From positions 1 to 64,000 of the forward strand of contig JBOFEN010000056.1 in the NCBI GenBank assembly GCA_051648105.1: a DNA stretch of 64,000 nt, given 5' to 3'. How positions within the stretch are numbered: position 1 is the first letter of the stretch; each line of letters opens with the position of its first letter. The stretch comes from UBA7332 sp051648105 (GTDB lineage: Bacteria > Bacteroidota > Bacteroidia > Bacteroidales > UBA7332). Below, in pieces: positions 33,966 to 42,326 of the stretch. The notes beneath the pieces were generated by a model. It made no database searches. It was not told where the DNA came from and saw only the letters and a list, made by a program, of their open reading frames with translations. Made by a program: the position numbers and the translations under genes.

Positions 33966-34370
33966 ATGAAATCCCTAGACGATCTCAAACAAGAAATAGG
34001 TAAGAATGGTGGGTTTGATGTACCCAATGATTACTTCGAGAACTTTTCTCAGAATTTAATGACAAAGATTCCAGAGAGCACTCCTCTCTTTAATCGCCCT
34101 AGAACAACTCTATTCGAGAAGATGAAACCTTCTCTATATATGGCTGCAATGTTTGCTGCAATAATATTAACACTTAAGTTGTTTATCCCCAAAGGCTCTT
34201 CTTCTGACACAACACAGACAGAAGTGTTTACCTCTTATGATATGCTACTAACTCCTGATGTAGAAGTATATCAAGATTATTATAACGATTACTCTTTAAC
34301 AAACTATGAGCTATCCTCTATGGATCAATATAGTCAAGTTGAATCATTTGTTCATTTTGCCGGATTATGA
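33966..34370 (+). CDS. Probable membrane anti-sigma factor
   Basis: 134 residues. A cytosolic N-terminal part (about 1-55, M-K-S-L-D-D-L-K-Q-E) is followed by a single membrane helix (about 58-76) and an extracytoplasmic acidic tail. No zinc-binding HxxxCxxC is present, so it would be a non-ZAS type. The call rests on position directly after the ECF sigma gene, size and topology. Its stop overlaps the next ATG by 4 bp. Confidence 0.6.
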   Translation: MKSLDDLKQEIGKNGGFDVPNDYFENFSQNLMTKIPESTPLFNRPRTTLFEKMKPSLYMAAMFAAIILTLKLFIPKGSSSDTTQTEVFTSYDMLLTPDVEVYQDYYNDYSLTNYELSSMDQYSQVESFVHFAGL

Positions 34371-34837
34371 AAAAGATAACACTTATTGCTTTACTAATTT
34401 GCTCTTGCTTATACTCTGTTTCTGCTAATGCCCAGAACAAAGATCTTAGAAAGGTAGACAAAGAGCGATTCAAACACGAAAAGATGGCTTACCTAATAAA
34501 AGAAGTAGGCCTTACTACAGAAGAGTCTGGACTCTTTTTCCCAATCTACAATGAGATGCAAGATGATATATTCAATCTGCAAAGAAGTAGTAGAGAGAAA
34601 ACTAAAAACTTTAGAAAAGAAGATGCTAAGATAACTGACAAGGAGTACCTTGACGCAGTGGACGAACTTATTATGATTGAGTGTCAACAAGCAGAGCTTG
34701 AGTCTAAATATTACAAACAGTTTGGCAAGATTCTATCTCCTAAAAAGTTATACCTATTAAAGGTTGCTGAAAGAATGTACCCTCTACATCTTTTCAAGAG
34801 ACAGAACAACTCTATACCACACCCTCCTATAAGATGA
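34367..34837 (+). CDS. CpxP/Spy-like periplasmic protein
   Basis: 156 residues with a signal peptide (1-22, ending S-A-N-A-Q). The mature part is helical and charged, with the Spy/CpxP-like stretch F-P-I-Y-N-E-M-Q-D-D-I-F and a second helix ending L-S-P-K-K-L-Y-L-L. Such proteins bind unfolded periplasmic proteins and can report envelope stress. It overlaps both neighbours by 4 bp, so translation of the probable anti-sigma factor, this protein and the protease is coupled. Confidence 0.65.
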   Translation: MKKITLIALLICSCLYSVSANAQNKDLRKVDKERFKHEKMAYLIKEVGLTTEESGLFFPIYNEMQDDIFNLQRSSREKTKNFRKEDAKITDKEYLDAVDELIMIECQQAELESKYYKQFGKILSPKKLYLLKVAERMYPLHLFKRQNNSIPHPPIR

Positions 34838-36423
34838 ACATATACAAAACTATATTTTGTGGACTACTTCTATTTTCAACTTTAGAGGCAGGCGCACAGC
34901 AAGCTTCTGCACCTGCTAGAAAGCTATCAATGGCTGAGTATGCAATCTCTAACTTCTACGTTGACCAAGTTAACGAGGAGAAGCTTGTTGAGGATGCCAT
35001 TGTAGCAATGCTTGAAAAGTTAGATCCTCACTCTAGTTACTCCAATGCAGAGGAGACTAAAGAACTGAATGAACCATTAACAGGCAATTTCGAAGGTATT
35101 GGAATACAATTCCAAATGCTCAACGACACCCTCTTTATAGTACAAACTATTGCAGGAGGACCGTCAGAGAAAGTTGGCGTACAATCAGGGGATAAGATAA
35201 TAACAGTCAACGACACAACTATTGCTGGTGTGAAGATGAAGCAGACTGATATTATGAAGAGGCTTCGAGGAAAGAAGGGCTCTATTGTGAACGTTGGGAT
35301 TCAAAGACGCAATGTTGCTGATATTATTAACTTCAAGATAAGTAGAGACAAGATACCAATACATAGTATCGACACCTATTACAAGATAGATAATAACATT
35401 GGATACATAAAGATAAATAGATTTGGCGCAACTACTCACCAAGAGTTTGTTGATGCTCTCAAAGAACTTAAGAAGAGCAAGGTAAAGAACCTGATAGTGG
35501 ATCTTCAAGGAAATGGAGGTGGATACCTAAAAGCCGCGGTAGACATTACTGATGAATTTCTTACAAAGGATAGATTAATTGTCTACACAGACGGTCTAAA
35601 AGCCAAAAGAGAGGAAGCTATCTCAAACCAAAACGGTGAATTTATTGATGGTAAGCTTGTTATTCTTGTGGATGAAAGCTCTGCTTCAGCAAGTGAAATT
35701 GTAAGTGGAGCTATTCAAGATTGGGACAGAGGAGTCATAATTGGTAGGAGAACCTTTGGGAAGGGGCTAGTTCAAAGACCAATACCTCTAATAGATGGGT
35801 CAATGATACGACTAACTGTAGCAAGATACTACACTCCATCAGGCAGGTCAATACAAAGACCTTACGAGTCTGGCAACAGTGAAAAGTATCACGAAGAACT
35901 TCTGAATAGATACAAAGCTGGAGAACTTCTTCACGCTGACAGCATAAACTTCCCTGACTCACTTAAGACTAAGACTCTAGTAGTTGGAAGGACTGTTTAC
36001 GGTGGTGGTGGCATTATGCCTGATATATTTATTCCTATTGACACAACCCGATTCACTAACTACCATAGAGATATCATTCGAAAAGGAGTTATGAATAGGA
36101 CTATCCTAAGCTTCGTCGATCAAAACAGAGAGGAGCTCAAAAAGGAATATAAGAGCAAGGAGGAGTTTATTTCAAAGTATAAAGTCAGCCAAGAACTGAC
36201 CAATATGCTCGCTGCAAATGCTAACACAGAGAGCATAACGCAAAACGAGGAGGAGTACACAATATCAAAACCACTCATAGAGCTACAACTCAAAGCCCTT
36301 GTAGGGCGAGATCTATTCGATATTGCAGTATACTACCAAATAATGAACATTGAGAATCAATCACTCACAAAGGCAGTTGAGCTGCTAAAAGATGAGGCTC
36401 AATACAGAAATGCACTTCAATAA
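34834..36423 (+). CDS. S41-family C-terminal processing protease with PDZ domain
   Basis: 529 residues with a signal peptide (1-21). A PDZ domain (about 88-165, G-V-Q-S-G-D-K-I-I) precedes the protease core. The Ser/Lys dyad of the Tsp/CtpA family is visible as S285 (E-S-S-A-S-A-S-E) and K310 (T-F-G-K-G-L-V-Q). It cleaves periplasmic proteins near their C-termini. Its place in a sigma/anti-sigma/CpxP-like run suggests an envelope quality-control role. Its 3' end overlaps the convergent PAP2 gene by 7 bp. Confidence 0.92.
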   Translation: MNIYKTIFCGLLLFSTLEAGAQQASAPARKLSMAEYAISNFYVDQVNEEKLVEDAIVAMLEKLDPHSSYSNAEETKELNEPLTGNFEGIGIQFQMLNDTLFIVQTIAGGPSEKVGVQSGDKIITVNDTTIAGVKMKQTDIMKRLRGKKGSIVNVGIQRRNVADIINFKISRDKIPIHSIDTYYKIDNNIGYIKINRFGATTHQEFVDALKELKKSKVKNLIVDLQGNGGGYLKAAVDITDEFLTKDRLIVYTDGLKAKREEAISNQNGEFIDGKLVILVDESSASASEIVSGAIQDWDRGVIIGRRTFGKGLVQRPIPLIDGSMIRLTVARYYTPSGRSIQRPYESGNSEKYHEELLNRYKAGELLHADSINFPDSLKTKTLVVGRTVYGGGGIMPDIFIPIDTTRFTNYHRDIIRKGVMNRTILSFVDQNREELKKEYKSKEEFISKYKVSQELTNMLAANANTESITQNEEEYTISKPLIELQLKALVGRDLFDIAVYYQIMNIENQSLTKAVELLKDEAQYRNALQ

Positions 36424-37058
36424 ATACCATAACTAACGAGGGCTCCGCTATATTGTGGAGCTCTCTTTTTTTTGCATCCATCAATCCACTTCTGACCATA
36501 ATGAGTCAACAAAGCACTCCCAGCACCGATAAAGAGACCAGCTGCTACATCAGATGGATAGTGAACGCCAAGGTACATACGAGAATAACCAACTGATAGA
36601 GCCCATAACGCTGCCGGAGTAATAATATACCACTTAGGATACTCTAAACATAAAGACATTGCAGTCACAGCTGCCATTGAGGTGTGTCCTGATGGAAATG
36701 ATGGAGAATCTGAATGTGAGCGCGCTATGATATAGTCTGGATACTTATCATAAGGTCTTTGCCTGTCGATGGAATACTTCATTGCTTGAGTTACTCCCAC
36801 CATTAACACCATAGAGACTGTTGATCTCAACCCCGCATTTAGCGTTGACTTATCACCAGCAAAGAGTCCATAAGCCAACTGCCCTATGGGAAGTACTAGA
36901 GGCACTACATCTGCTGAAGTAGAAACTGTTCGACTAAATCCAGTCAAAAAGCGACTCTCTCTCTTGTTTATCGAATGAAGTATCCTAGCATCAAGCGTTT
37001 GAGCTACAATGGCTAATGAAAAAAAAGAAAACAGCGCTACAACAATAATGCCTCTCAT
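36417..37058 (-). CDS. PAP2-superfamily membrane phosphatase
   Basis: 213 residues with a signal-like first helix. All three PAP2 motifs are present: K-x6-R-P in K-Y-S-I-D-R-Q-R-P, P-S-F-P-S-G-H-T-S, and S-R-M-Y-L-G-V-H-Y-P-S-D. Substrates in the family are phosphatidic acid, undecaprenyl pyrophosphate or lipid A phosphates. It lies 11 bp after a phosphatase-like lipoprotein gene. Its last codons contain the terminator of the opposing S41 gene (36438-36473). Confidence 0.9.
   Translation of the reverse strand: MRGIIVVALFSFFSLAIVAQTLDARILHSINKRESRFLTGFSRTVSTSADVVPLVLPIGQLAYGLFAGDKSTLNAGLRSTVSMVLMVGVTQAMKYSIDRQRPYDKYPDYIIARSHSDSPSFPSGHTSMAAVTAMSLCLEYPKWYIITPAALWALSVGYSRMYLGVHYPSDVAAGLFIGAGSALLTHYGQKWIDGCKKKRAPQYSGALVSYGIY
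36438..36473 (+). terminator. Terminator of the S41 operon embedded in the PAP2 coding end
   Basis: GAGGGCTCC (36438-36446) pairs with GGAGCTCTC (36457-36465, one G-U), followed by eight T. The T-run reads as the K-K-K codons near the PAP2 C-terminus on the other strand. Confidence 0.8.
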
Positions 37059-37069
37059 ACTAATACCAT

Positions 37070-38143
37070 TTAGAGTTTGTACAACATATTCTCACGAATA
37101 GAGTTAAGCTCCGACTCAGTAAGTTTAAGCTCCTCTCTAATATACTTATCTACAGATCCAAAATTGCTATTAACAACCCGAAACATCATATCAATAGTTG
37201 CCGATTTAGCAGACAATAAATAAGTTAAGGCCTCCTGCCCTCCCTGATCCAGCAAAGGTGAATACAAAGAGTAAGTATCTATAGAACGATACTTATTATT
37301 TAAGAGATAACTCTCAACTATACTCTCCTTTGGAACACCGAGATAGCTCATCAATAGAGCAATAACAAACTCACTCTTCTCCTTCAACTCAGTAGAACAG
37401 ATGACAATAGGATAGTTATTGATATTAGCGAAAACCCTCATCATCTGTGATATCTGAGAAGACTCATTCACTATAAGGTGCTGAATTGTACTATTCAAAT
37501 AAATAATTGCATCATCAACCTGTGCCATTTGCCTCTCCATCTTACTAATCAAGAGGTCATATCCCATATTCTCCGTTCTAAAGAAAATATAGTTCTTAAA
37601 TGGCAGTCTATCAGAATACCTATCATTTTTAACCCCCTCGTCAAGGTTTATCAAAGTCTTTAAGCCCAACATATTCATCCTATCAATACCCAAACTCTCG
37701 ATCTGTTTTATGTCTGATGTTGGATACACCATTCCCCATCTCACTTGCTCACCAGTTGTTGTTCTATATCCACCAATATCCCTAGATCTCTTTACACCAG
37801 GGAAATATTGAAACCTAGTGGATACTACATCAACATACCCATCACTAAACTCAAAGCAAAAGTAAGAACGACTCTTTCTATCATTCTGCACAACCAAACG
37901 CCCATCCTTTATTGAGAGTTCATAGTTGGGCGTCTTAAAATCAGATCTATTAAAGCTAGGATACATAAACCTAAACACTTTAATATTCTCATCATCTGAA
38001 CCTCCTATAGACTCCCATCGTATCTCGTAGTTATTGACACTATTTATCTCACAAGCCATATAAAAGTCTCCGCGCTGAGTAGCACAGCCCGAAAACAGGA
38101 GTAGAATAGTAAATATAAATGTAGGTGTGTATAAATACTTCAT
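37070..38143 (-). CDS. Lipoprotein with degenerate tyrosine-phosphatase domain
   Basis: 357 residues from the ATG at 38143, which begins a lipoprotein signal with lipobox L-F-S-G-C (Cys 20); an ATG 10 codons earlier is less likely. The C-terminal half follows the Y_phosphatase3 pattern: S-R-D-I-G-G-Y-R-T at 120-128, V-R-W-G-M-V-Y-P-T-S at 134-143, L-K-T-L-I-N-L near 161, and a P-loop position at 248-257. The P-loop reads I-C-S-T-E-L-K-E-K-S instead of H-C-x-x-G-K-x-R-T-G. The Cys remains (C249) but the Gly and Arg needed for phosphate binding are lost. It is probably a pseudophosphatase that binds rather than cleaves. It is paired with a PAP2 phosphatase. Confidence 0.65.
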   Translation of the reverse strand: MKYLYTPTFIFTILLLFSGCATQRGDFYMACEINSVNNYEIRWESIGGSDDENIKVFRFMYPSFNRSDFKTPNYELSIKDGRLVVQNDRKSRSYFCFEFSDGYVDVVSTRFQYFPGVKRSRDIGGYRTTTGEQVRWGMVYPTSDIKQIESLGIDRMNMLGLKTLINLDEGVKNDRYSDRLPFKNYIFFRTENMGYDLLISKMERQMAQVDDAIIYLNSTIQHLIVNESSQISQMMRVFANINNYPIVICSTELKEKSEFVIALLMSYLGVPKESIVESYLLNNKYRSIDTYSLYSPLLDQGGQEALTYLLSAKSATIDMMFRVVNSNFGSVDKYIREELKLTESELNSIRENMLYKL

Positions 38144-38199
38144 AGGCAAATATTTTAAACCACAAAGAAACATATTATTTAGAGTGGTAGCTAACTTCT

Positions 38200-38232
38200 T
38201 TTGAATTATTTAACTCAAAACCACTACCTTTG
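38200..38232 (+). promoter_or_regulatory. Bacteroidales-type promoter of rarA
   Basis: TTTTG (TTG at 38201-38203), 21 bp, TACCTTTG (38225-38232), 30 bp before the rarA ATG. A purine-rich AAGGAG precedes the ATG. Confidence 0.75.
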
Positions 38233-38262
38233 TACTAATATTGAACCAACAAGGAGCGAGAG

Positions 38263-39546
38263 ATGGCACAACCTTTAGCAGAAAGAATGAGACCTAAGAG
38301 TCTCGATGATTATATTGGACAAAAACACCTCATTGGACCAAACGCTGTACTCAGACGAATGATACTCTCTGGCCACATACCCTCAATGATACTTTGGGGT
38401 CCTCCTGGTGTGGGAAAAACCACACTAGCACAAATCATATCTCGCCACATAGAGGTACCATTCTACACTCTTAGTGCCATAAACTCAGGCGTTAAAGATG
38501 TGCGCGAAGTCATCGAAAGAGCACAAAGCAATCGATTCTTCGAAACACGCAGCCCAATACTATTCATTGACGAGATACACCGCTTCAGCAAGTCACAACA
38601 AGACAGCCTACTTGGTGCAGTCGAGAATGGTACAATTACGCTTATAGGTGCAACTACAGAGAATCCCTCATTTGAAGTCATCAGACCACTACTCTCTAGG
38701 TGTCAAGTATACGTATTAAAATCATTAGAAAAGAGTGACCTCTCAGAGCTATTGACCAAAACCCTCACAACCGACCCAGAGCTTAAAGGTCGCAATATAA
38801 CAATAAAAGAAGACGAAGCACTCTTCAGATTCTCTGGCGGAGATGCTCGCAAGCTACTTAACATACTCGATCTTGTAACCTCGGGTGAAGAGAATTCAAT
38901 TGAGATAACAAACAAACTAGTAACAGAGCGCCTTCAAGAGAACCCAGCAGCTTACGACAAAGGTGGTGAGATGCACTACGATATAATATCTGCATTCATC
39001 AAATCCATTAGAGGATCAGACCCCGAGGCCGCTGTCTACTGGCTTGCTCGAATGGTCGAAGGAGGAGAAGACCCCAAGTTCATTGCACGAAGACTTGTAA
39101 TCTCAGCATCCGAAGACATTGGACTAGCCAACCCCAATGCTCTCCTTTTGGCTAATAGCTGCTTTGACACTATACAAAAGATTGGATGGCCAGAGGCACG
39201 CATCGTTCTCTCACAAACAACCATCTACCTCGCCTCTAGCCCTAAGAGCAACTCCGCATACCTTGCCATCGACAAGGCTATCGAAATAGTTCGACAAACA
39301 GGCAATCTTCCTGTGCCGCTACATCTTCGCAACGCTCCTACAAAGCTTATGAAGGAGCTAAACTATGGAAGCAACTACAAATACTCACACGACTACCCTA
39401 ATAACTTCGTCGAGCAAGAGTTTCTACCTAAAGAGATCAAAGGGCTTTCAATATGGGAACCACAAAGCAACCAAGCCGAATCGAAGCTAGACGAACATCT
39501 TCACAACCTATGGCACGATAGATTTGGTAAGAATAGATCAAAGTAA
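38263..39546 (+). CDS. rarA: Replication-associated recombination protein A (RarA/MgsA) AAA+ ATPase
   Basis: 427 residues. Walker A G-P-P-G-V-G-K-T-T is at 46-54, Walker B L-F-I-D-E-I-H-R-F is near 98, sensor 1 A-T-T-E-N-P-S is near 127, and the C-terminal MgsA tetramerisation domain starts near 240. RarA acts at stalled replication forks with SSB and RecA. The gene has its own promoter and stands alone on the plus strand. The downstream gap holds the second TACGTACGTA array. Confidence 0.95.
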   Translation: MAQPLAERMRPKSLDDYIGQKHLIGPNAVLRRMILSGHIPSMILWGPPGVGKTTLAQIISRHIEVPFYTLSAINSGVKDVREVIERAQSNRFFETRSPILFIDEIHRFSKSQQDSLLGAVENGTITLIGATTENPSFEVIRPLLSRCQVYVLKSLEKSDLSELLTKTLTTDPELKGRNITIKEDEALFRFSGGDARKLLNILDLVTSGEENSIEITNKLVTERLQENPAAYDKGGEMHYDIISAFIKSIRGSDPEAAVYWLARMVEGGEDPKFIARRLVISASEDIGLANPNALLLANSCFDTIQKIGWPEARIVLSQTTIYLASSPKSNSAYLAIDKAIEIVRQTGNLPVPLHLRNAPTKLMKELNYGSNYKYSHDYPNNFVEQEFLPKEIKGLSIWEPQSNQAESKLDEHLHNLWHDRFGKNRSK

Positions 39547-39660
39547 AAACGCCCAATAGTTCTATCAAGAAAAGGAGTGTAAACTATCAATCTATCGCCA
39601 CAAAAGCACCAAACTAACAAGCTGGCTATAAGCTAGTTCCAAAACAACATGGAGCATCTC

Positions 39661-39748
39661 TGAAAATACGTACGTATTTGGTTCAAAATACGTACGTACT
39701 TTGGTCGAAATACGTACGTACTTTACTACAAATACGTACGTGTTTTGG
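39661..39748. repeat. Array of four 22-bp palindromic units (TACGTACGTA), locus 2
   Basis: Core copies start at 39667, 39689, 39711 and 39733, exactly 22 bp apart; the last reads TACGTACGTG. The flanks repeat as TCRAAA before and YTTTGG after the core. It lies between the converging 3' ends of rarA and a glycosyltransferase gene, where a promoter function is not expected. Copy number and spacing are the same as at 21017-21104. Confidence 0.95.
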
Positions 39749-39805
39749 GAGTTAGTTACATCAAAACAAATAGTCAGCCTCTAAATAGAGTATAATCCCA
39801 TACAA

Positions 39806-41062
39806 TCACCTCGAGAGAAGAGAATCATAAAGTGAGATATACCTCTTGGCAATAGTCGACTCGCCGTAAGCCATGACAGCCTTATTCCTTGCTTCACTTG
39901 AGAAATTGGAGTAATTTTCACTATCTAGAGTCACCGTGATCCCTCTTGCAAGATCCTCAGCAGAACAGTACTCAGCCACGTAGCCACTCCTCATATGATC
40001 AATCATCTCAGGTATTCCACCAATCTTGAAGCCCACACAAGGTGTGCCACAAGAGATAGCCTCCATTATCGTATTTGGCAAATTCTCCTCCAAAGAAGGT
40101 GTTACGAAGATGTCTACGGCGTTATATAGAGCGACAATATCACTCTCTGAGCTAAGATACCCCATCGAATGTATCTTAAAAGGAAGCATAGAGTGTAGCT
40201 CCTGCTTCACTTGGCCAAATACAACCAGCTCTATATCCTCTCTATACTTAGCAATTATCTTCAACGCATCTATCAGATAAGCAATACCTTTGCGCGGATC
40301 AGTAATATTTAGAGCACCAAACAGTATGAGACGCTTATCCAATGGCAAACCCATCCGAGCCCTATCCTCTTGGCTAACACTTGGATAGAACTTGTTTGTA
40401 TCTATTGGATTAGGAATAGATGAGACACTGCACCCTTTCGTCAAAGCACTAATCTTGGCCAAACCACCTAACCACTCACTACAAGCGACGAATGATATGT
40501 TAGAGCCATCATACAGCTTCTGCTTTCTATTAAATAGTGAGTATGAGAGGTCACGCTTTATGCCCAATAGTTGAGGACATCTATCGCAGTGAGTCTGATT
40601 AAGCACACAACTCCTAGCGTGATGACAAATAGCGGTGATGGGCCACATATCATGTAGAGTCCATACGATTGGCTTGCCCATTTTTATCAAAGCTCTTATC
40701 TCACTCAATGAAAGCATGCCTTGATTAATCCAATGCAGGTGAATAATGTCAGCCTCTAGAACAGCTGGATGATTATGAATGGCTATGCCACTATTAGCGA
40801 GTGACACAGAAAATAGCCTATCTCTTCTAAAACCATTGTTCAGAAGTATAACCATTCTCTCATAAAGGAAATTGAATTTATTGCGCAATCTATCCCACGA
40901 ACCATTCGTCAGACTATACACATTATGGTTAACCCCCGACTTATCTCTAACTATCATCGAAGCATCAACACCCTCACGACGAAGAGCATCAAAAAGGCGG
41001 CGTGAGGCTATGGCTGCCCCACCAATACTCTCCGAAGAGTTTACAATCACTATTTTCTTCAT
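39806..41062 (-). CDS. Family 4 glycosyltransferase
   Basis: 418 residues with GT-B architecture. The N-lobe starts MKKIVIVNSSESIGGAAIASR. An H-L-H-W-I-N-Q region (near 110) and W-T-L-H-D-M-W-P-I-T (near 136) resemble colanic-acid-type WcaC/WcaL relatives. The C-lobe has the E-x7-E signature within P-S-L-E-E-N-L-P-N-T-I-M-E-A-I-S-C-G-T-P (near 318). It transfers a sugar from a nucleotide donor to a cell-surface glycan. It is alone, not in a polysaccharide cluster. A TATTTTTG box overlapping the prfB terminator (41140-41147) is a possible promoter. Confidence 0.88.
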   Translation of the reverse strand: MKKIVIVNSSESIGGAAIASRRLFDALRREGVDASMIVRDKSGVNHNVYSLTNGSWDRLRNKFNFLYERMVILLNNGFRRDRLFSVSLANSGIAIHNHPAVLEADIIHLHWINQGMLSLSEIRALIKMGKPIVWTLHDMWPITAICHHARSCVLNQTHCDRCPQLLGIKRDLSYSLFNRKQKLYDGSNISFVACSEWLGGLAKISALTKGCSVSSIPNPIDTNKFYPSVSQEDRARMGLPLDKRLILFGALNITDPRKGIAYLIDALKIIAKYREDIELVVFGQVKQELHSMLPFKIHSMGYLSSESDIVALYNAVDIFVTPSLEENLPNTIMEAISCGTPCVGFKIGGIPEMIDHMRSGYVAEYCSAEDLARGITVTLDSENYSNFSSEARNKAVMAYGESTIAKRYISLYDSLLSR

Positions 41063-41140
41063 AATATATCCCTCAAGTAGATTAATTGATCTATCATTCT
41101 ATCTCTCAATCCACACAAATCAAACATTCTCAATAAGTAC

Positions 41141-41180
41141 AAAAATAGGGTTATTTGCTTAAGAAAAGCAAATAACCCTA
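41141..41180 (-). terminator. Terminator after prfB
   Basis: A perfect 14-bp stem (41147-41160 with 41166-41179) around AAGAA. On the minus strand it runs into TTTTTG. Confidence 0.9.
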
Positions 41181-41205
41181 AGATATAATCAATAATTCAC
41201 CTCTA

Positions 41206-42298
41206 TCACATATCCTCGCCTGCGAATTCCATCAGGTAGGCCTTGATAAAGTTGTCTATATCACCATCCATAACAGCCCCTACGTTAGAGGTCTGGTAGT
41301 CTGTTCTATGATCCTTCACACGTCTGTCATCAAAGACATACGATCTGATCTGCGATCCCCACTCGATCTTCTTCTTACCAGCCTCAACCTTTTGCTGCGA
41401 AGCTCTACGCTTCTCCAACTCTAGTTCATAAAGCTGCGACTTAAGAAGTCGAAGAGCATTCTCTTTGTTTCCAAGCTGCGAGCGGCTCTCAGTGTTCTCA
41501 ATGGTAATGCCCGTTGGTGCATGTCGAAGACGAACACCGGTCTCTACCTTGTTTACGTTCTGCCCCCCTGCACCACCCGAGCGGAATGTATCCCAAGTGA
41601 TATCACCTGGATTAATCTCGATCTCGATAGTATCATCAACCAAAGGTACAACAAAGACAGAAGAGAAGGATGTCATACGCTTACCTTGAGCATTGTATGG
41701 CGATACTCTCACTAGGCGGTGTACACCGTTTTCGCTCTTAAGATAGCCATAAGCATAGTCCCCTTCAATCTGGATTGTTACTGTTTTTATACCAGCTTCA
41801 TCCCCCTCTTGAAGGTTCGAGATGTTAACCTTATAGCCCTGTCTCTCTGCGTATCTTATGTAGAGTCTCATCAACATCGAAGCCCAGTCCTGACTTTCAG
41901 TACCTCCAGCTCCAGCATTGATTTTGAGAACTGCACCTAAGTGGTCCTCCTCAAGACGAAGCATATTCTTCATCTCAAGCGCCTCTACCTTCTCTATTGC
42001 TTGAGCATAGATAGCGTCGAGGTCATCCTCAGTCACTAACTCCTCCTTAAGAAAGTCGAAAGATAGCTTTAGCTCCTCAATAGCAGAGTCAACTTCATTA
42101 TATCCGTTGATCCACCCTTTGAGCTCTTTAACCTTAGCCATTTGGATTTGAGCCTCTTTTGCATTTTCCCAAAACTCTGGTGCATGAGTTCTCAACTCCT
42201 CTTCTTCTAATTGAATTTTCTTGCCATCGATGTCAAAGGTACCCCCTCAGCGCGAGCCCGCGCTCCACTACGGCTTGTAGTTGGTCTGTCGTAATCAT
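41206..42298 (-). CDS. prfB: Peptide chain release factor 2, with programmed +1 frameshift
   Basis: The gene is read in two frames. Translation starts at the ATG at 42298 (MITTDQLQAVVERGLALRGYL) and reaches an in-frame TGA at 42233-42235. The site reads AGGGGG-TAC-CTT-TGA-C, the classic RF2 signal: an internal Shine-Dalgarno-like AGGGGG, the slippery CTT and a poor TGA-C stop. A +1 shift continues as D-I-D-G-K-K in the frame running to 41206. The G-G-Q peptide-release loop (S-G-G-A-G-G-Q-N-V-N) and an S-P-Y form of the stop-recognition tripeptide (R-V-S-P-Y-N) are present. RF2 reads TGA and TAA, so the shift is autoregulatory. It lies 28 bp after the fadD stop. Confidence 0.97.
42233..42248 (-). 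promoter_or_regulatory. prfB: Programmed +1 ribosomal frameshift signal of prfB
   Basis: On the minus strand AGGGGGTACCTTTGAC: the Shine-Dalgarno-like AGGGGG, three-base spacing and CTTTGAC match the conserved RF2 recoding site. The zero-frame stop is TGA at 42233-42235. Confidence 0.95.
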
Positions 42299-42326
42299 TG
42301 TTATTACTAATATGTTTGATTAAATA

